A DNA stretch of 64,000 nucleotides, taken from Caprella mutica. Taxonomy: Eukaryota > Arthropoda > Malacostraca > Amphipoda > Caprellidae. The stretch spans positions 112,436 through 176,435 of the forward strand of contig CANNZV010001167.1 in assembly GCA_947561585.1 (NCBI GenBank), in the 5' to 3' direction. The position numbers and the translations under genes are program-made. This document shows, in pieces, positions 53,475 to 64,000 of this stretch; the stretch's first letter is position 1; each line of letters opens with the position of its first letter. Under the pieces are notes generated by a model. It searched no databases, was not told the origin of the DNA, and saw nothing but the letters and a program-made list of their open reading frames with translations.

Positions 53475-55040
53475 TATCAACCCCGAATAATTAATTTGTT
53501 TAAATCGGCCAATTGGATGCATAGTTATTCAAGTTTAGAATCGGGACAAATAAGTAAAAAAAACTGTATTATGCTACTGTTATATATAATAGTTATGTAA
53601 TTAATCTAAGTATTTGTCCCAATATAATATGCATGTCATGACTATTATAGTAGGCTGATGAATATGTAGATTCATGCTTATTCAATGGCAGTGGATACAT
53701 TTTTTGTTGAATTTCAAATTATGTATCTTATTCATTTATCAATAGGTATTATTAAAATTAATAAATCACAACATTAGAGATAATTGATTTTGCCACTTTT
53801 CACTTTTATCTTAATTCTTGAGCTTTATAATTTCACAATCTTTCATGTAGATAATAATATGAAAATGAAGAAATAATATTTTTTCCAATAATTTGATTCA
53901 CTTAGTGATATTTGCTTATAAAAGTTAAAAAAAACTTCCAGAAATAATATACTCTATATGAATGTTTATTTTTACGCAGATCCTCTTCATGAATTGAGCT
54001 GAAGCAATGTGGTGAAATGGTGACTTCTTTCAGTGGACAACTGGACATGCAGTTCTCTTAGCGGTGGTGTCATCAAAACCATTTTAATAAACTGCTACTT
54101 ATCTATATTACAATTTTTATATGATAAATATATTTGATACCGTGAAACGAATTAGGATCTTTTGTATTTGAAATATCAATAAAAAATATACATTATGTAA
54201 ATACATTATTCTAAATTATGAAATTCCATTTTTAGCTGTTCAGAGTTTCACGGTGATAATGTTGTTTTATTCTGCGAGAATCTGCATTTTTCATTTTTTT
54301 AAGTGGTAGTAATATAACTAGATATGGTTATTTAATTAATAAGTGTTCTTTTAAATGGTATATTCGTGCGTTTTAACTCTTAACTCTCATCTTATTTAAC
54401 AATAGTTGTTTAGTTGGTAGAAGTTTCTTAATAAACTGAAGTTAGAAAATGTGCTGTTTCCGGTTACCATAGTAAGCAGTAATTTCTGCTACTGTTTTCT
54501 ATAGAAGTTAGATAAAGTAAGACTAAAGAAATACAGAAGTTTGAATACTTCTATTAAGAACCAATGTGAATGAATAGGAAAATATTGGGTGGATTCAATG
54601 TGTGTTACAGTACATGAAATTAGAAAGGAAGTGAAATTGCTTCCTTAAAGTAAAGAACTCTTGCATTACTGATTTGCGTTCGGTTAACTGAAACTTGTAT
54701 TTAATTTCTTTCTACAAACTTGAAAACGAGCTAAGAAACCTGCTAGAAATATTGTTTATTAAAATACTAGTGTACTTTCCCGTTAAAAATAACGGGTCAT
54801 CATGAATACCAATTTATTTCCCATTTTTAAGGGATTACTTTTAATGAATTCAATTAAAATTTTATTTTCTGCAATGTCTAATTTATTTTATATGTAGATA
54901 AAATACATTAAAAAATTGAATAAAAACTGGAATTTAAACATCCAAGTCAATATATTCCCGTGCGTAACTGACACCAAATAAATAAACACACGAGGGAAAT
55001 TATTAGAATAGATGTTTTAAAATCCAATCGTAGGTTACTC
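53475..55040. other. Anonymous AT-rich non-coding region
   Basis: I see no gene, element end or repeat that can be supported here. Confidence 0.4.
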
Positions 55041-55042
55041 TC

Positions 55043-55241
55043 ACTGAAGGCTCTGTTACACGGTGCGAGTTGGCCTAGCGAGTTACTGTAGTACAGCTAC
55101 TCGCACAGTGTGACTGCATCGGTCGAGTAACTGTCATGGAAATTCAATGCTATTACATTGAGCTACTGGCATGCGATTACACAGGGACAGCTGCTGTCCA
55201 CTGTCACGACAGTTCTCTCACCGTGTAGCAAGGCCTTCAGT
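55043..55241. mobile_element. 199-bp MITE
   Basis: ACTGAAGGCTCTGTTACACG at the left and CCGTGTAGCAAGGCCTTCAG at the right. GCGAGT and TACTCGC repeats lie inside. Superfamily not assigned. Confidence 0.65.
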
Positions 55242-55469
55242 ATACTTAGACTTCTATAATTATTGTTCTACATTTAACAAACAGCAATTTTATGCTCTAT
55301 GAAATATTTTAGGAAGAAGAGTACTAAGTTTCAAGTTATTGGTACACGTCAGAAAAGAATATATAAAAATTATAATTATTATTCAAATTTATTAATGGAT
55401 ACCAATTTAAATCAAAAATAAATAATGATTATTATTTATTACACAGAGATTTTTAAGTGTTCGAAAATA

Positions 55470-55640
55470 TGGAACAGTGTGATAACACGGAACTAACCCT
55501 AAAATGGAACATGTTGAATTTCTGAACCATTGCTTCAATAACCTCATCTGGATTATAATATTGATGTTTTATACAAACGGTAATCAATTCCGAGACATGA
55601 CTCGAAATGAGTACCACTTTTATTAAAGCGAGGCCTGCCT
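55470..55640 (-). repeat. Inverted copy of the dispersed repeat at 15018-15260
   Basis: AACACGGAACTAA, CATGTTGAATTTCTGAACC, AACCTCATCTGGATTATAAT and AAGCGAGGCCTGCCTGTA complement the earlier copy. Confidence 0.65.
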
Positions 55641-55899
55641 GTAATTAGTTCTCATAATTATGTCAGAATATTATGATTATAATTTTGTAAGGAATAAGGT
55701 TGATTTATAGTAAATGTAATCATTTGTTAAATATTTTTCACTCTTTGTGGAGATAAAATTTTAATAAACTATATGCGAGACCCGTTTATTGATACCTTGT
55801 TCCATTCCAACTTCAAATTGGTGGTTATTATAATATACTGTATTAGCTATGTACAACTATAATCTAATAGCAATATATTTTACCCTAAAAGAAATTTTG

Positions 55900-56960
55900 A
55901 TGCGCGAAAAGGTAGTGAGTGCACCCCACCACGGTTCAATCTGCACTGAAAAGAATGACGGTGTCCGTGCCCCGCCCCTTTGTGTGTGGGAGAGGGAAGG
56001 GGGAATGGTGGTAGGTGGAGCTTTCGACATAAATTCTTTAGACCTCAGGCCAGTTTGCCCAAGTTACAGTCGGCCTTGAGATCATAATATGTAAATCACA
56101 TTTGCGCAGTTCTATTAGATGTAAATACGATTAGAAGCTAGGTCTTTCGATGCAAAGTCCATTATCTTGAAAGTATTTGTTCTGGGTACTGTTTTTCATA
56201 TGATTGAATGGTTGTAAGACTGTTTGTCTTATATCTTTATTGCCAAGTCCCTCTTATTTTATTGATATTAGTCCTTGGTAGGTTTTTCATAAAGATTTTA
56301 GACCTTAGTACAGGTTTGCATTGAAACTTTATGCCTAGTTCCTATTATAGATAAAATATTCTTACCGGAGTACGACTGTTTTTAAAAAAGTTTGTGGAGA
56401 TTTTATTTGCTTTAAATTCATTAGGTTCAAAGATTATTTATTTTAAATTTGAATGATTCAGTACGGCTTGTACTAATACTTTATACCCCAGAACTATTTT
56501 TATTGTATTTCTTTATGTTAAATACAAATATCTTCGTATCATTTGATCTAAGTAAGTTTTATTTAAAAAAAATTGGTCTGTATACGATTTGCATAAGAAA
56601 TATTTATATTATTACCGTTTATTTAGAGGATAGACTACCTGAGTACTATTTGCTATATTACTTTTAGATATAAAATAACTTTTTTTTGTATTCCATACCG
56701 TCAAGTACGACTTATATTAAATTTATTATCTCAAAGTAGTGTTTGTGGTAAGACTATTTATCTCTGTCCGGTTTTTTACAGATATGATTAGTTAGTGTTC
56801 GCATTTATTATAATAATATTTATTCTATTACCATTTATTTTAAAGTTTTCGATCTCAGTCCTTGTTTTCTTTATTCAAGTAGGTGCTAGTACGGTTTTCG
56901 TTATAATTATTATTACGTAATACGATTTGAGATAAGTGATTCGGTGTTAGGCCTTTATAC
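55900..56960 (-). repeat. GC-rich module and degenerate periodic repeat (inverted twin of 10845-11935)
   Basis: 55905-56045 contains CCGCCCCTTTGTGTGTGGG, the complement of the module at 11830-11870. It is followed by about 900 bp in which TACGACT/TACGGCTTGTACT-type phrases recur roughly every 70 bp. The 76-codon ORF over the GC-rich module is not judged real. Confidence 0.5.
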
Positions 56961-56975
56961 CTAAGGCACCTCTCC

Positions 56976-59900
56976 CCTTTGCTGTAGATAGATACTTTCC
57001 TGTAGAAAGATCCTTTGCTGAAGATAGATCCTTTCCTGTAGATGGATCCTTTGCTGTAGATAAATCCTTTGCTGTATATAGTTCATTTACTGTAGATAGA
57101 TCCTTCGCTGTAGATAGATCCTCTGCTGTTTATAGATTCTTTTCTGAACATATATTCTTTGCTGTAGATAGATTCTTTGTTGTAGATAGATCCTCTGCTG
57201 TGGACAGATCCTTTGCTGTTGACAGATCCTTTGCAGTAGATAGATCCTTGACTGTAGATAGATCCTTTGCTGTAGATGGATCCTTTGCTGTAGATAGATC
57301 CTTTACTGTCGATAGATCCCTTGCTGTAGATAGATCCTTTGCTGTAGATAGATGCTTTGCTGTAGATAGATCCATCGCTGTAGATAGATCCTTTACTGTA
57401 GATAGATTCTTTGCTGTTGATAGATTCTTTGTTGTTGATAGATCCTTCGTTGTAGATAGATCTTTTGTAGTAGATAGATTATTCATTGTAGATAGATTCT
57501 TTGCTGTAGATAGATGCTTTGCTGTAGATAGATCCATCGCTGTAGATAGATCCTTTACTGTAGATAGATTCTTTGCTGTTGATAGATTCTTTGTTGTTGA
57601 TAGATCCTTCGTTGTAGATAGATCTTTTGTAGTAGATAGATTATTCATTGTAGATAGATTCTTTGCTGTAAATAGATCTAAGATCCTTTGCTATAAATAA
57701 ATATATAAATCCTTTGCCGTAGATAGATCCTTTGCTGTAGATAGATCCTTTGCTGTAGATAGATCCTTTGCTGTAGATAGATCCTTCGCTGTAGATGAAT
57801 CTATTTCTGTAGATAGATCTTTTTCTGTAGATAGATCCTTTACTGTAGATTAAAGCTTTGCTGTAGATAGATCCCATACTGTAAATAGATCCTTTGCTGT
57901 AGAGAGATCCTTCGCAGTAGAAAGATCCTTTGCTGTTGACAGATCATTCGCTGTAGAAAGATCCTTTGGTGTAGATAGATTCTTTTCTGTAGATAGATCC
58001 CTTACTGTAGATAGATCACTTTGCTGTAGATAGATCTTTTTGCTGTAGATAGATCCTTTAATGTAGAAAGATCCTCTGTTGTAGAAAGATCTTTTGCTGT
58101 AAATAGATCATTTGCTGTAGATAGATCCTCTGCTATAGATAGATCCTTTGATTAAGATAGATCCTTAACTGTAGATTGATCCTTTGCTGTAGATAGATCC
58201 TTTGTAGTAGATAAATCCTTGATTGTAGATAGATCCTTTGCATTAGATAGATCCTTTGCTGTAGATAGTTCCTTTGCTGTAAATCGATTCTTCGCTGTAA
58301 ATAGATCCTTTGCTGTAGATTGATCTTTCGCTGCAAAAAGATCCCTTACTGTAGATAGATCCTTTGCTGTAGATAGATCCTATGCTGTAGATAGATCCTT
58401 TGCTGTAGATAGATCCTTTGCTGTAGTTTGATCCTTCGCTGTAAATAGATCCCTTACTGTAGATAGGTCCTTTGCTGTAGATAGATCCTTTGCTCTAGAT
58501 AGATCCTTTGCTGAAAATAGATCCTTTGCTGTAGTAGATCCTTTGCTGTAGATAGATCCTTCGCTGTAAATAGATCCCTTACTGTATATAGGTCCTGTAC
58601 TGTAGATAGATCCTTTGCTATAGATTGATCATTTGCTGTAGATAGATCTTTTTCTGTAGATAGATCCTTTGCTGTAAATAGAGCAAATATTGTAGAAAGA
58701 TCCTTTGCTGTAGATAGATCCTATTCTGTAGAAAGATCCTTTGCTGAAGATAGATCCTTTGCTGTAGATGGATCCTTTGCTGTAGATAAATCCATTGCTG
58801 TAGATAGATCCTTTGCTGTAGATAGATACTTTCCTGTAGATAGATCCTTTGCTGTAGATAGATCCTTTGCAGAATATAGAACTTTTGCTGTTAAAAGATC
58901 TTTTGCTGTAGATAGATCCTTTGCTGTTGATAGATCTTTAACTGTAGATGGATCATTTGCTGTATTTAGTTCATTTACTGTAGATAGATCCTTCGCTGTA
59001 GATAGATCCTCTGCTGTTTATAGATTCTTTTCTGAACATATATTCTTTGCTGTAGATAGATTCTCTGTTGTAGATAGATCCTTTGCTGTGGACAGATCCT
59101 TTGCTGTGGACAGATCCTTTGCAGTAGATAGATCCTTGACTGTAGATAGATCCTTTGCTGTAGATGGATCCTTTGCTGTAGATAGATCCTTTACTGTCGA
59201 TAGATCCCTTGCTGTAGATAGATCCTTTGCTGTAGATAGATGCTTTGCTGTTGATAGATCCTTCGCTGTAGATAGATCCTTTACTGTAGATAGATTCTTT
59301 GCTGTTGATAGATTCTTTTTTGTTGATAGATCCTTTGTTGTAGATAGATCTTTTGTAGTAGATAGATTCTTTGCTGTAAATAGATCTAAGATCCTTTGCT
59401 ATAAATAAATATATAAATCCTTTGCCGTAGATAGATCCTTTGCTGTAGATAGATCCTTTGCTGTAGATAGATCCTTTACTGTAGATAGATCCTTTGCTGT
59501 AGATAGATCCTTCGCTGTAGACGAATACTTTTCTGCAGATAGATCTTTTTCTGTAGATAGATCCTTTACTGTAGATAGATCCTATTCTGTAGAAAGATCC
59601 TTTGCTGAAGATAGATCCGTTGCTGTAGAAAGATTCTCCGCTATAAATAGATCCACTGCTGTGGATAGATACTTTTTTGTAGATAGATCCTTTGCTGTAA
59701 AAGGATCCTTTGGCTGTATAGAGTTCCTTTACTGTAGATATATCCTTTGCTATAGATTCATCATTTGCTGTAGATAGAACCTTAGCTGTAGATAGATCCT
59801 TTGCTGTAAATAGATCACATATTGTAGATAGATCCTTTGCTGTAGATAGATCCTATTCTGTAAAAAGATCCTTTGCTGAAGATAAATCCTTCGCTGTAGA

Positions 59901-62900
59901 TTGATCCATTGCTGTAGATAGATCCTTTAATGTAGATAGATCCTTTGCTGTAGATAGATCTTTTGTAGTAGATAGATCATTTATCGTAGATAGATCATTT
60001 ATCGTAGATAGATCCTTTGCTGTAAATAGATCTAAGATCCTTTGCTATAAATAAATGAAAAATCCTTTCCCGTAGATAGATCCTTTGCTGTAGATAGATC
60101 CTTTGCTGTAGATAGATCATTCGCTGTAGATAAATCCTTCTCTGTAGATAGATCCTTTTCTGTAGATAGATCCATTACTGTTGATAAAACCTTTGCTGTT
60201 GATAGATCCAATACTCTGAATAGATCCTTTGCTGTAGAGAGATACTTTGCTGTAGAAAGATCCTCTGCTGTAGAAAGATCTTCTGCTGAAAATAGATCCT
60301 TTGCAGTAGAAAGATCCTTTGCTGTTGACAGATCTTTCGCTGTAGAAAGATCCTTTGGTGTAGATAGATTCTTTGCTGTAGATAGATCATTTTCTGTAGA
60401 TAGATCACTCTGCTGTAGATAGATCATTTGCTGTAGATAGATCCTTTAATGTAGAAAGATCCTCTGTTGTAGAAAGATCTTTTGCTGTAAATAGATCATT
60501 TGCTGGAGATAGATCCTTTGCTGTTGACAGATCCTGCACTGTAGAAAGATCATTCGGTGTAGATAGATTCTTTGCTGTAGATAGATCCTTTGCTGTAGAT
60601 AGATCCTTTGCTTAAGATAGATCCTTAACTGTAGATTAATCCTTTGCTGTAGATAGATCCTTTGCAGTAGATAAATCCTTGACTGTAGATAGATCCTTTG
60701 CTGTAGATAGATCCTTTGCTGTAGATAGATCCTTTGCTGTAGATCGATCCTTCGCTGTAAATAGATCCTGTGCTGTAGATTGATCCTTCGCTGCAAAAAG
60801 ATCCCTTACTGTAGATAGATCCTTTACTGTAGATAGATCCTTTGCTTAAGATAAATCCTTAACTGGAGATTAATCCTTTGCTGTAGATAGATCCTTTGCA
60901 GTAAATAAATCCTTGATTGTAGATAGATCCTTTGCTGTAGATAGATCCTTAGCTGTAGAAAGATCCTTTGCTGAAGATAGATCCTATGCTGTATTAGATC
61001 CTTTGCTGTAGAAAGATTCTCCGCTAAAAATAGATCATTTGCTGTAGATAGATCATTTGTTGTAGATAGATCCTTTGCTGTAAATGAATCCTTTGGCTGT
61101 ATAGAGATCCATTACTGTAGATATATCCTTTGCTATAGATTGATCATTTAGTGTAGATAGATCTTTTGCTGTAGATAGATCCTTTGCTGTAAATAGAGCA
61201 CATATTGTAGAAAGATCCTTTGCTGTAGATAGATCCTATTCTGTAGAAAGATCCTTTGCTCAAGATAGATCCCTTGCTGTAGATGGATCCTTTGCTGTAG
61301 ATAAATCCTTTGCTGTAGATAGATCCTTTGCTGTTGATAGATACTTTGCTGTAGATAGATCCTTTGCTGTAGATAGATCCATTGCAGAATATGGAACTTT
61401 TGCTGTTAATAGATCCTTTGCGTTAAATAGATCTAAGATCCTTTGCTATAAATAAATGAAAAATCCTTTCCCGTAGATATATCCTTCGCTGTAGATAAAT
61501 CCTTCTCTGTAGATAGATCCTTTTCTGTAGATAGATCCATTACTGTTGATAAAACCTTTGCTGTTGATAGATCCAATACTCTAAATAGATCCTTTGCTGT
61601 AGAGAGATACTTTGCTGTAGAAAGATCCTCTGCTGTAGAAAGATCTTCTGCTGTAAATAGATCCTTTGCAGTAGAAAGATCCTTTGCTGTTACAGATCTT
61701 TCGTTGTAGAAAGATCCTTTGTTGTAGATAGATTCTTTGCTGTAGATAGATCATTTTCTGTAGATAGATCACTCTGCTGTAGATAGATCATTTGCTGTAG
61801 ATAGATCCTTTAATGTAGAAAGATCCTCTGTTGTAGAAAGATCTTTTGATGTAAATAGATCATTTGCTGGAGAAAGATCCTTTGCTGTTGACAGATCCTG
61901 CACTGTAGAAAGATCCTTCGGTGTAGATAGATTCTTTGCTGTAGATAGATCCTTTGCTGTAGATAGATCCTTTGCTTAAGATAGATCCTTAACTGTAGAT
62001 TAATCCTTTGCTGTAGATAGATCCTTTGCAGTAGATAAATCCTTGACTGTAGATAGATCCTTTAATGTAGATAGATCCTTTGCTGTAGATAGATCCTTTG
62101 CTGAGATAGATCCTTCGCTGCAAAAATATCCCTTACTGTAGATAGATCCTTTGCTCTAGATAGATCCTTTGCTTAAGATTAATCCTTAACTGGAGATTAA
62201 TCCTTTGCTGTAGATAGAACCTTTGCTGTAGATAGAACCTTTGCAGTAAATAAATCCTTGACTGTAGATAGATCCTTTGCTGTAGATAGATCCTTAGCTG
62301 TAGAAAGATCCTTTGCTGAAGATAGATCCTATGCTGTATTAGATCCTTTGCTGTAGAAAGATTCTCCGCTAAAAATAGATCCTTTGCTGTAGATAGATCA
62401 TTTGTTGTAGATAGATCCTTTGCTGTAAATGAATCCTTTGGCTGTATAGAGATCCATTACTGTAGATATATCCTTTGCTATAGATTGATCATTTGCTGTA
62501 GATAGATCTTTTGCTGTAGTTAGATCCTCTGCTGTAAATAGAGCACATATTGTAGAAAGATCCTTTGCTGTAGATAGATCCTATTCTGTAGAAAGATCCT
62601 TTGCTCAAGATAGATCCCTTGCTGTAGATGGATCCTTTGCTGTAGATAAATCCTTTGCTGTAGATAGATCCTTTGCTGTTGATTGATACTTTGCTGTAGA
62701 TAGATCCTTTGCTGTAGATAGATCCATTGCAGAATATGGAACTTTTGCTGCTAATAGATCTTTTGCTGTAGATAGATCCTTTGCTGTTGATAGATCCTTA
62801 ACTGTAGATGGATCATTTGCTGTATATAGTTCATTTACTGTAGATAGATCCTTCGCTGTAGATAGATCCTCTGCTGTTTATAGATTCTTTTCTGAACATA

Positions 62901-64000
62901 TATTCTTTGCTGTAGATAGATTCTTTGTTGTAGATAGATCCTTTGCTGTGGACAGATCCTTTGCTGTGGACAGATCCTTTGCAGTAGATAGATCCTTGAC
63001 TGTAGATAGATCCTTTGCTGTAGATGGATCCTTTGCTGTAGATAGATCCTTTACTGTCGATAGATCCCTTGCTGTAGATTGATCCTTTGCTGTAGATAGA
63101 TGCTTTGCTGTAGATAGTTCCTTTGCTGTGGATAGATCCTTTTCTGTAGATAGATTCTTTGCTGTTGATAGATTCTTTGTTGTAGATAGATCCTTTGTTG
63201 TAGATAGATCTTTTGTAGTTGATAGATCATTTATTGTAGATAGATTCTTTGCTGTAAATAGATCTAAGTTCTTTTGCTATAAATAAATTTATAAATCCTT
63301 TGCCGTAGATAGATCCTTTGCTGTAGATAGGTCCTTTGCTGTAGATAGATCCTTTGCTGTAGATAGATCCTTCGCTGTAGATGAATCCTTTTCTGTTGAT
63401 AGATCTTTTTCTGTAGATAGATCCTTTACTGTAGATTAAAGCTTTGCTGTAGATAGATCCCATACTGTAAATAGATCTTTTGCTGTAGATAGATCCTTTA
63501 ATGTAGAAAGATCCTCTGTTGTAGAAAGATCTTTTGCTGTAAATAGATCATTTGCTGTAGATAGATCCTTTGCTTAAGATAGATCCTTAACTGTAGATAG
63601 ATCCTTTGCTGTAGATAGATCCTTTGCAGTAGATAAATCCTTGATTTTAGAAAGATCCTTTGCTGTAGATAGATCCTTTGCTGTAGATAGATCCTTTGCT
63701 GTAGTTCGATTCTTCGCTGTAAATAGATCTTTTGCTGTAGATTGATCCTTCGCTGCAAAAAGATCCCTTACTGTAGATAGATCCTTTGCTGTAGATAGAT
63801 CCTATGCTGTAGATAGATCCTTTGCTGTAGATAGATCGTTTGCTGTAGTTTGATCCTTCGCTGTAAATAGATCCCTTACTGTAGATAGGTCCTTTGCTGT
63901 AGATAGATCCTTTGCTCTAGATAGATCCTTTGCTGAAGATAGATCCTTTGCTGTAGTAGATCCTTTGCTGTAGAAAGATTCTCCACTATGAATAGATCCA
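56976..64000. repeat. 18-bp satellite array with higher-order repeats
   Basis: Consensus GATAGATCCTTTGCTGTA, about 390 units, running off the window. Landmark variants recur (TTTATAGATTCTTTTCTGAA at 57130, 59018 and 62878; AGATCTAAGATCCTTTGCTA at about 57675, 59385, 60028, 61430 and 63260), giving higher-order units of about 1.4-1.9 kb. Because 18 is divisible by three, long frames (VDRSFA or LSTAKD repeats) are an arithmetic effect, not genes. Confidence 0.95.
57343..57666. repeat. Exact 162-bp duplication inside the satellite
   Basis: 57343-57504 and 57505-57666 carry the same nine monomers with the same variants (GATGCTTTGC, CCATCGC, TTGTTGTTGATAG, TTATTCATTG). The related blocks at 59230 and 63090 have only one copy. 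Confidence 0.85.

Noticed and set aside
55849..56079. 76-codon ORF over the GC-rich module
   Set aside because: The related module at 11830 does not preserve the frame, so the ORF is incidental.
57130..63758. Long ORFs of LSTAKD, VDRSFA and LQQRIY repeats
   Set aside because: The satellite monomer is 18 bp, so any stop-free frame stays open. All frames are equally good and nothing suggests translation.

Overview
The window is AT-rich eukaryotic DNA. It has spliced genes with GT-AG introns and is dominated by layered mobile elements. The mix (hAT, Tc1/mariner, TTAA-target and Harbinger-like MITEs, a jockey/CR1-type LINE, a DIRS retrotransposon and a long satellite) suits an invertebrate, probably an insect or other arthropod. 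That is inference; no species marker is visible. No rRNA, tRNA or CRISPR array was found.

Layout. 1-3.8 kb holds a minus-strand multi-exon gene. Its exon phases close across six exons, including a 14-nt microexon, and it encodes a class I methyltransferase core. A tail with duplicated exons follows. 3.8-8 kb holds a hAT MITE, a 31-bp tandem repeat, a FLYWCH-like gene tail on the plus strand and a 5'-truncated LINE. 8-23 kb is nested DNA transposons, foldback elements and local tandem repeats. 23.3-28.6 kb is the centrepiece: an apparently intact DIRS element with gag-like, RT-RNase H (plus MT-like tail) and tyrosine recombinase ORFs. It has inverted termini, an internal complementary region that reads as the joined termini, a shared 7-bp crossover sequence, a family of covarying hairpins in the leader, and a possible -1 frameshift signal.

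28.6-50 kb is built largely from very small hAT-type MITEs (termini CCAGTCTG, 8-bp target duplications), TTAA-target elements, Tc1-like transposase relics and foldback repeats. Two insertions can be checked against uninterrupted copies of their target inside the same window. 50-57 kb is mostly anonymous, with a mariner-like pseudogene, two candidate exons and a degenerate periodic repeat. 57.0-64.0 kb is an 18-bp satellite with higher-order structure that runs off the end.

Working together: the DIRS ORFs would make one replication and integration machinery. The MITEs encode nothing and must depend on transposases elsewhere. The host genes at the left end are probably partial or partly decayed.
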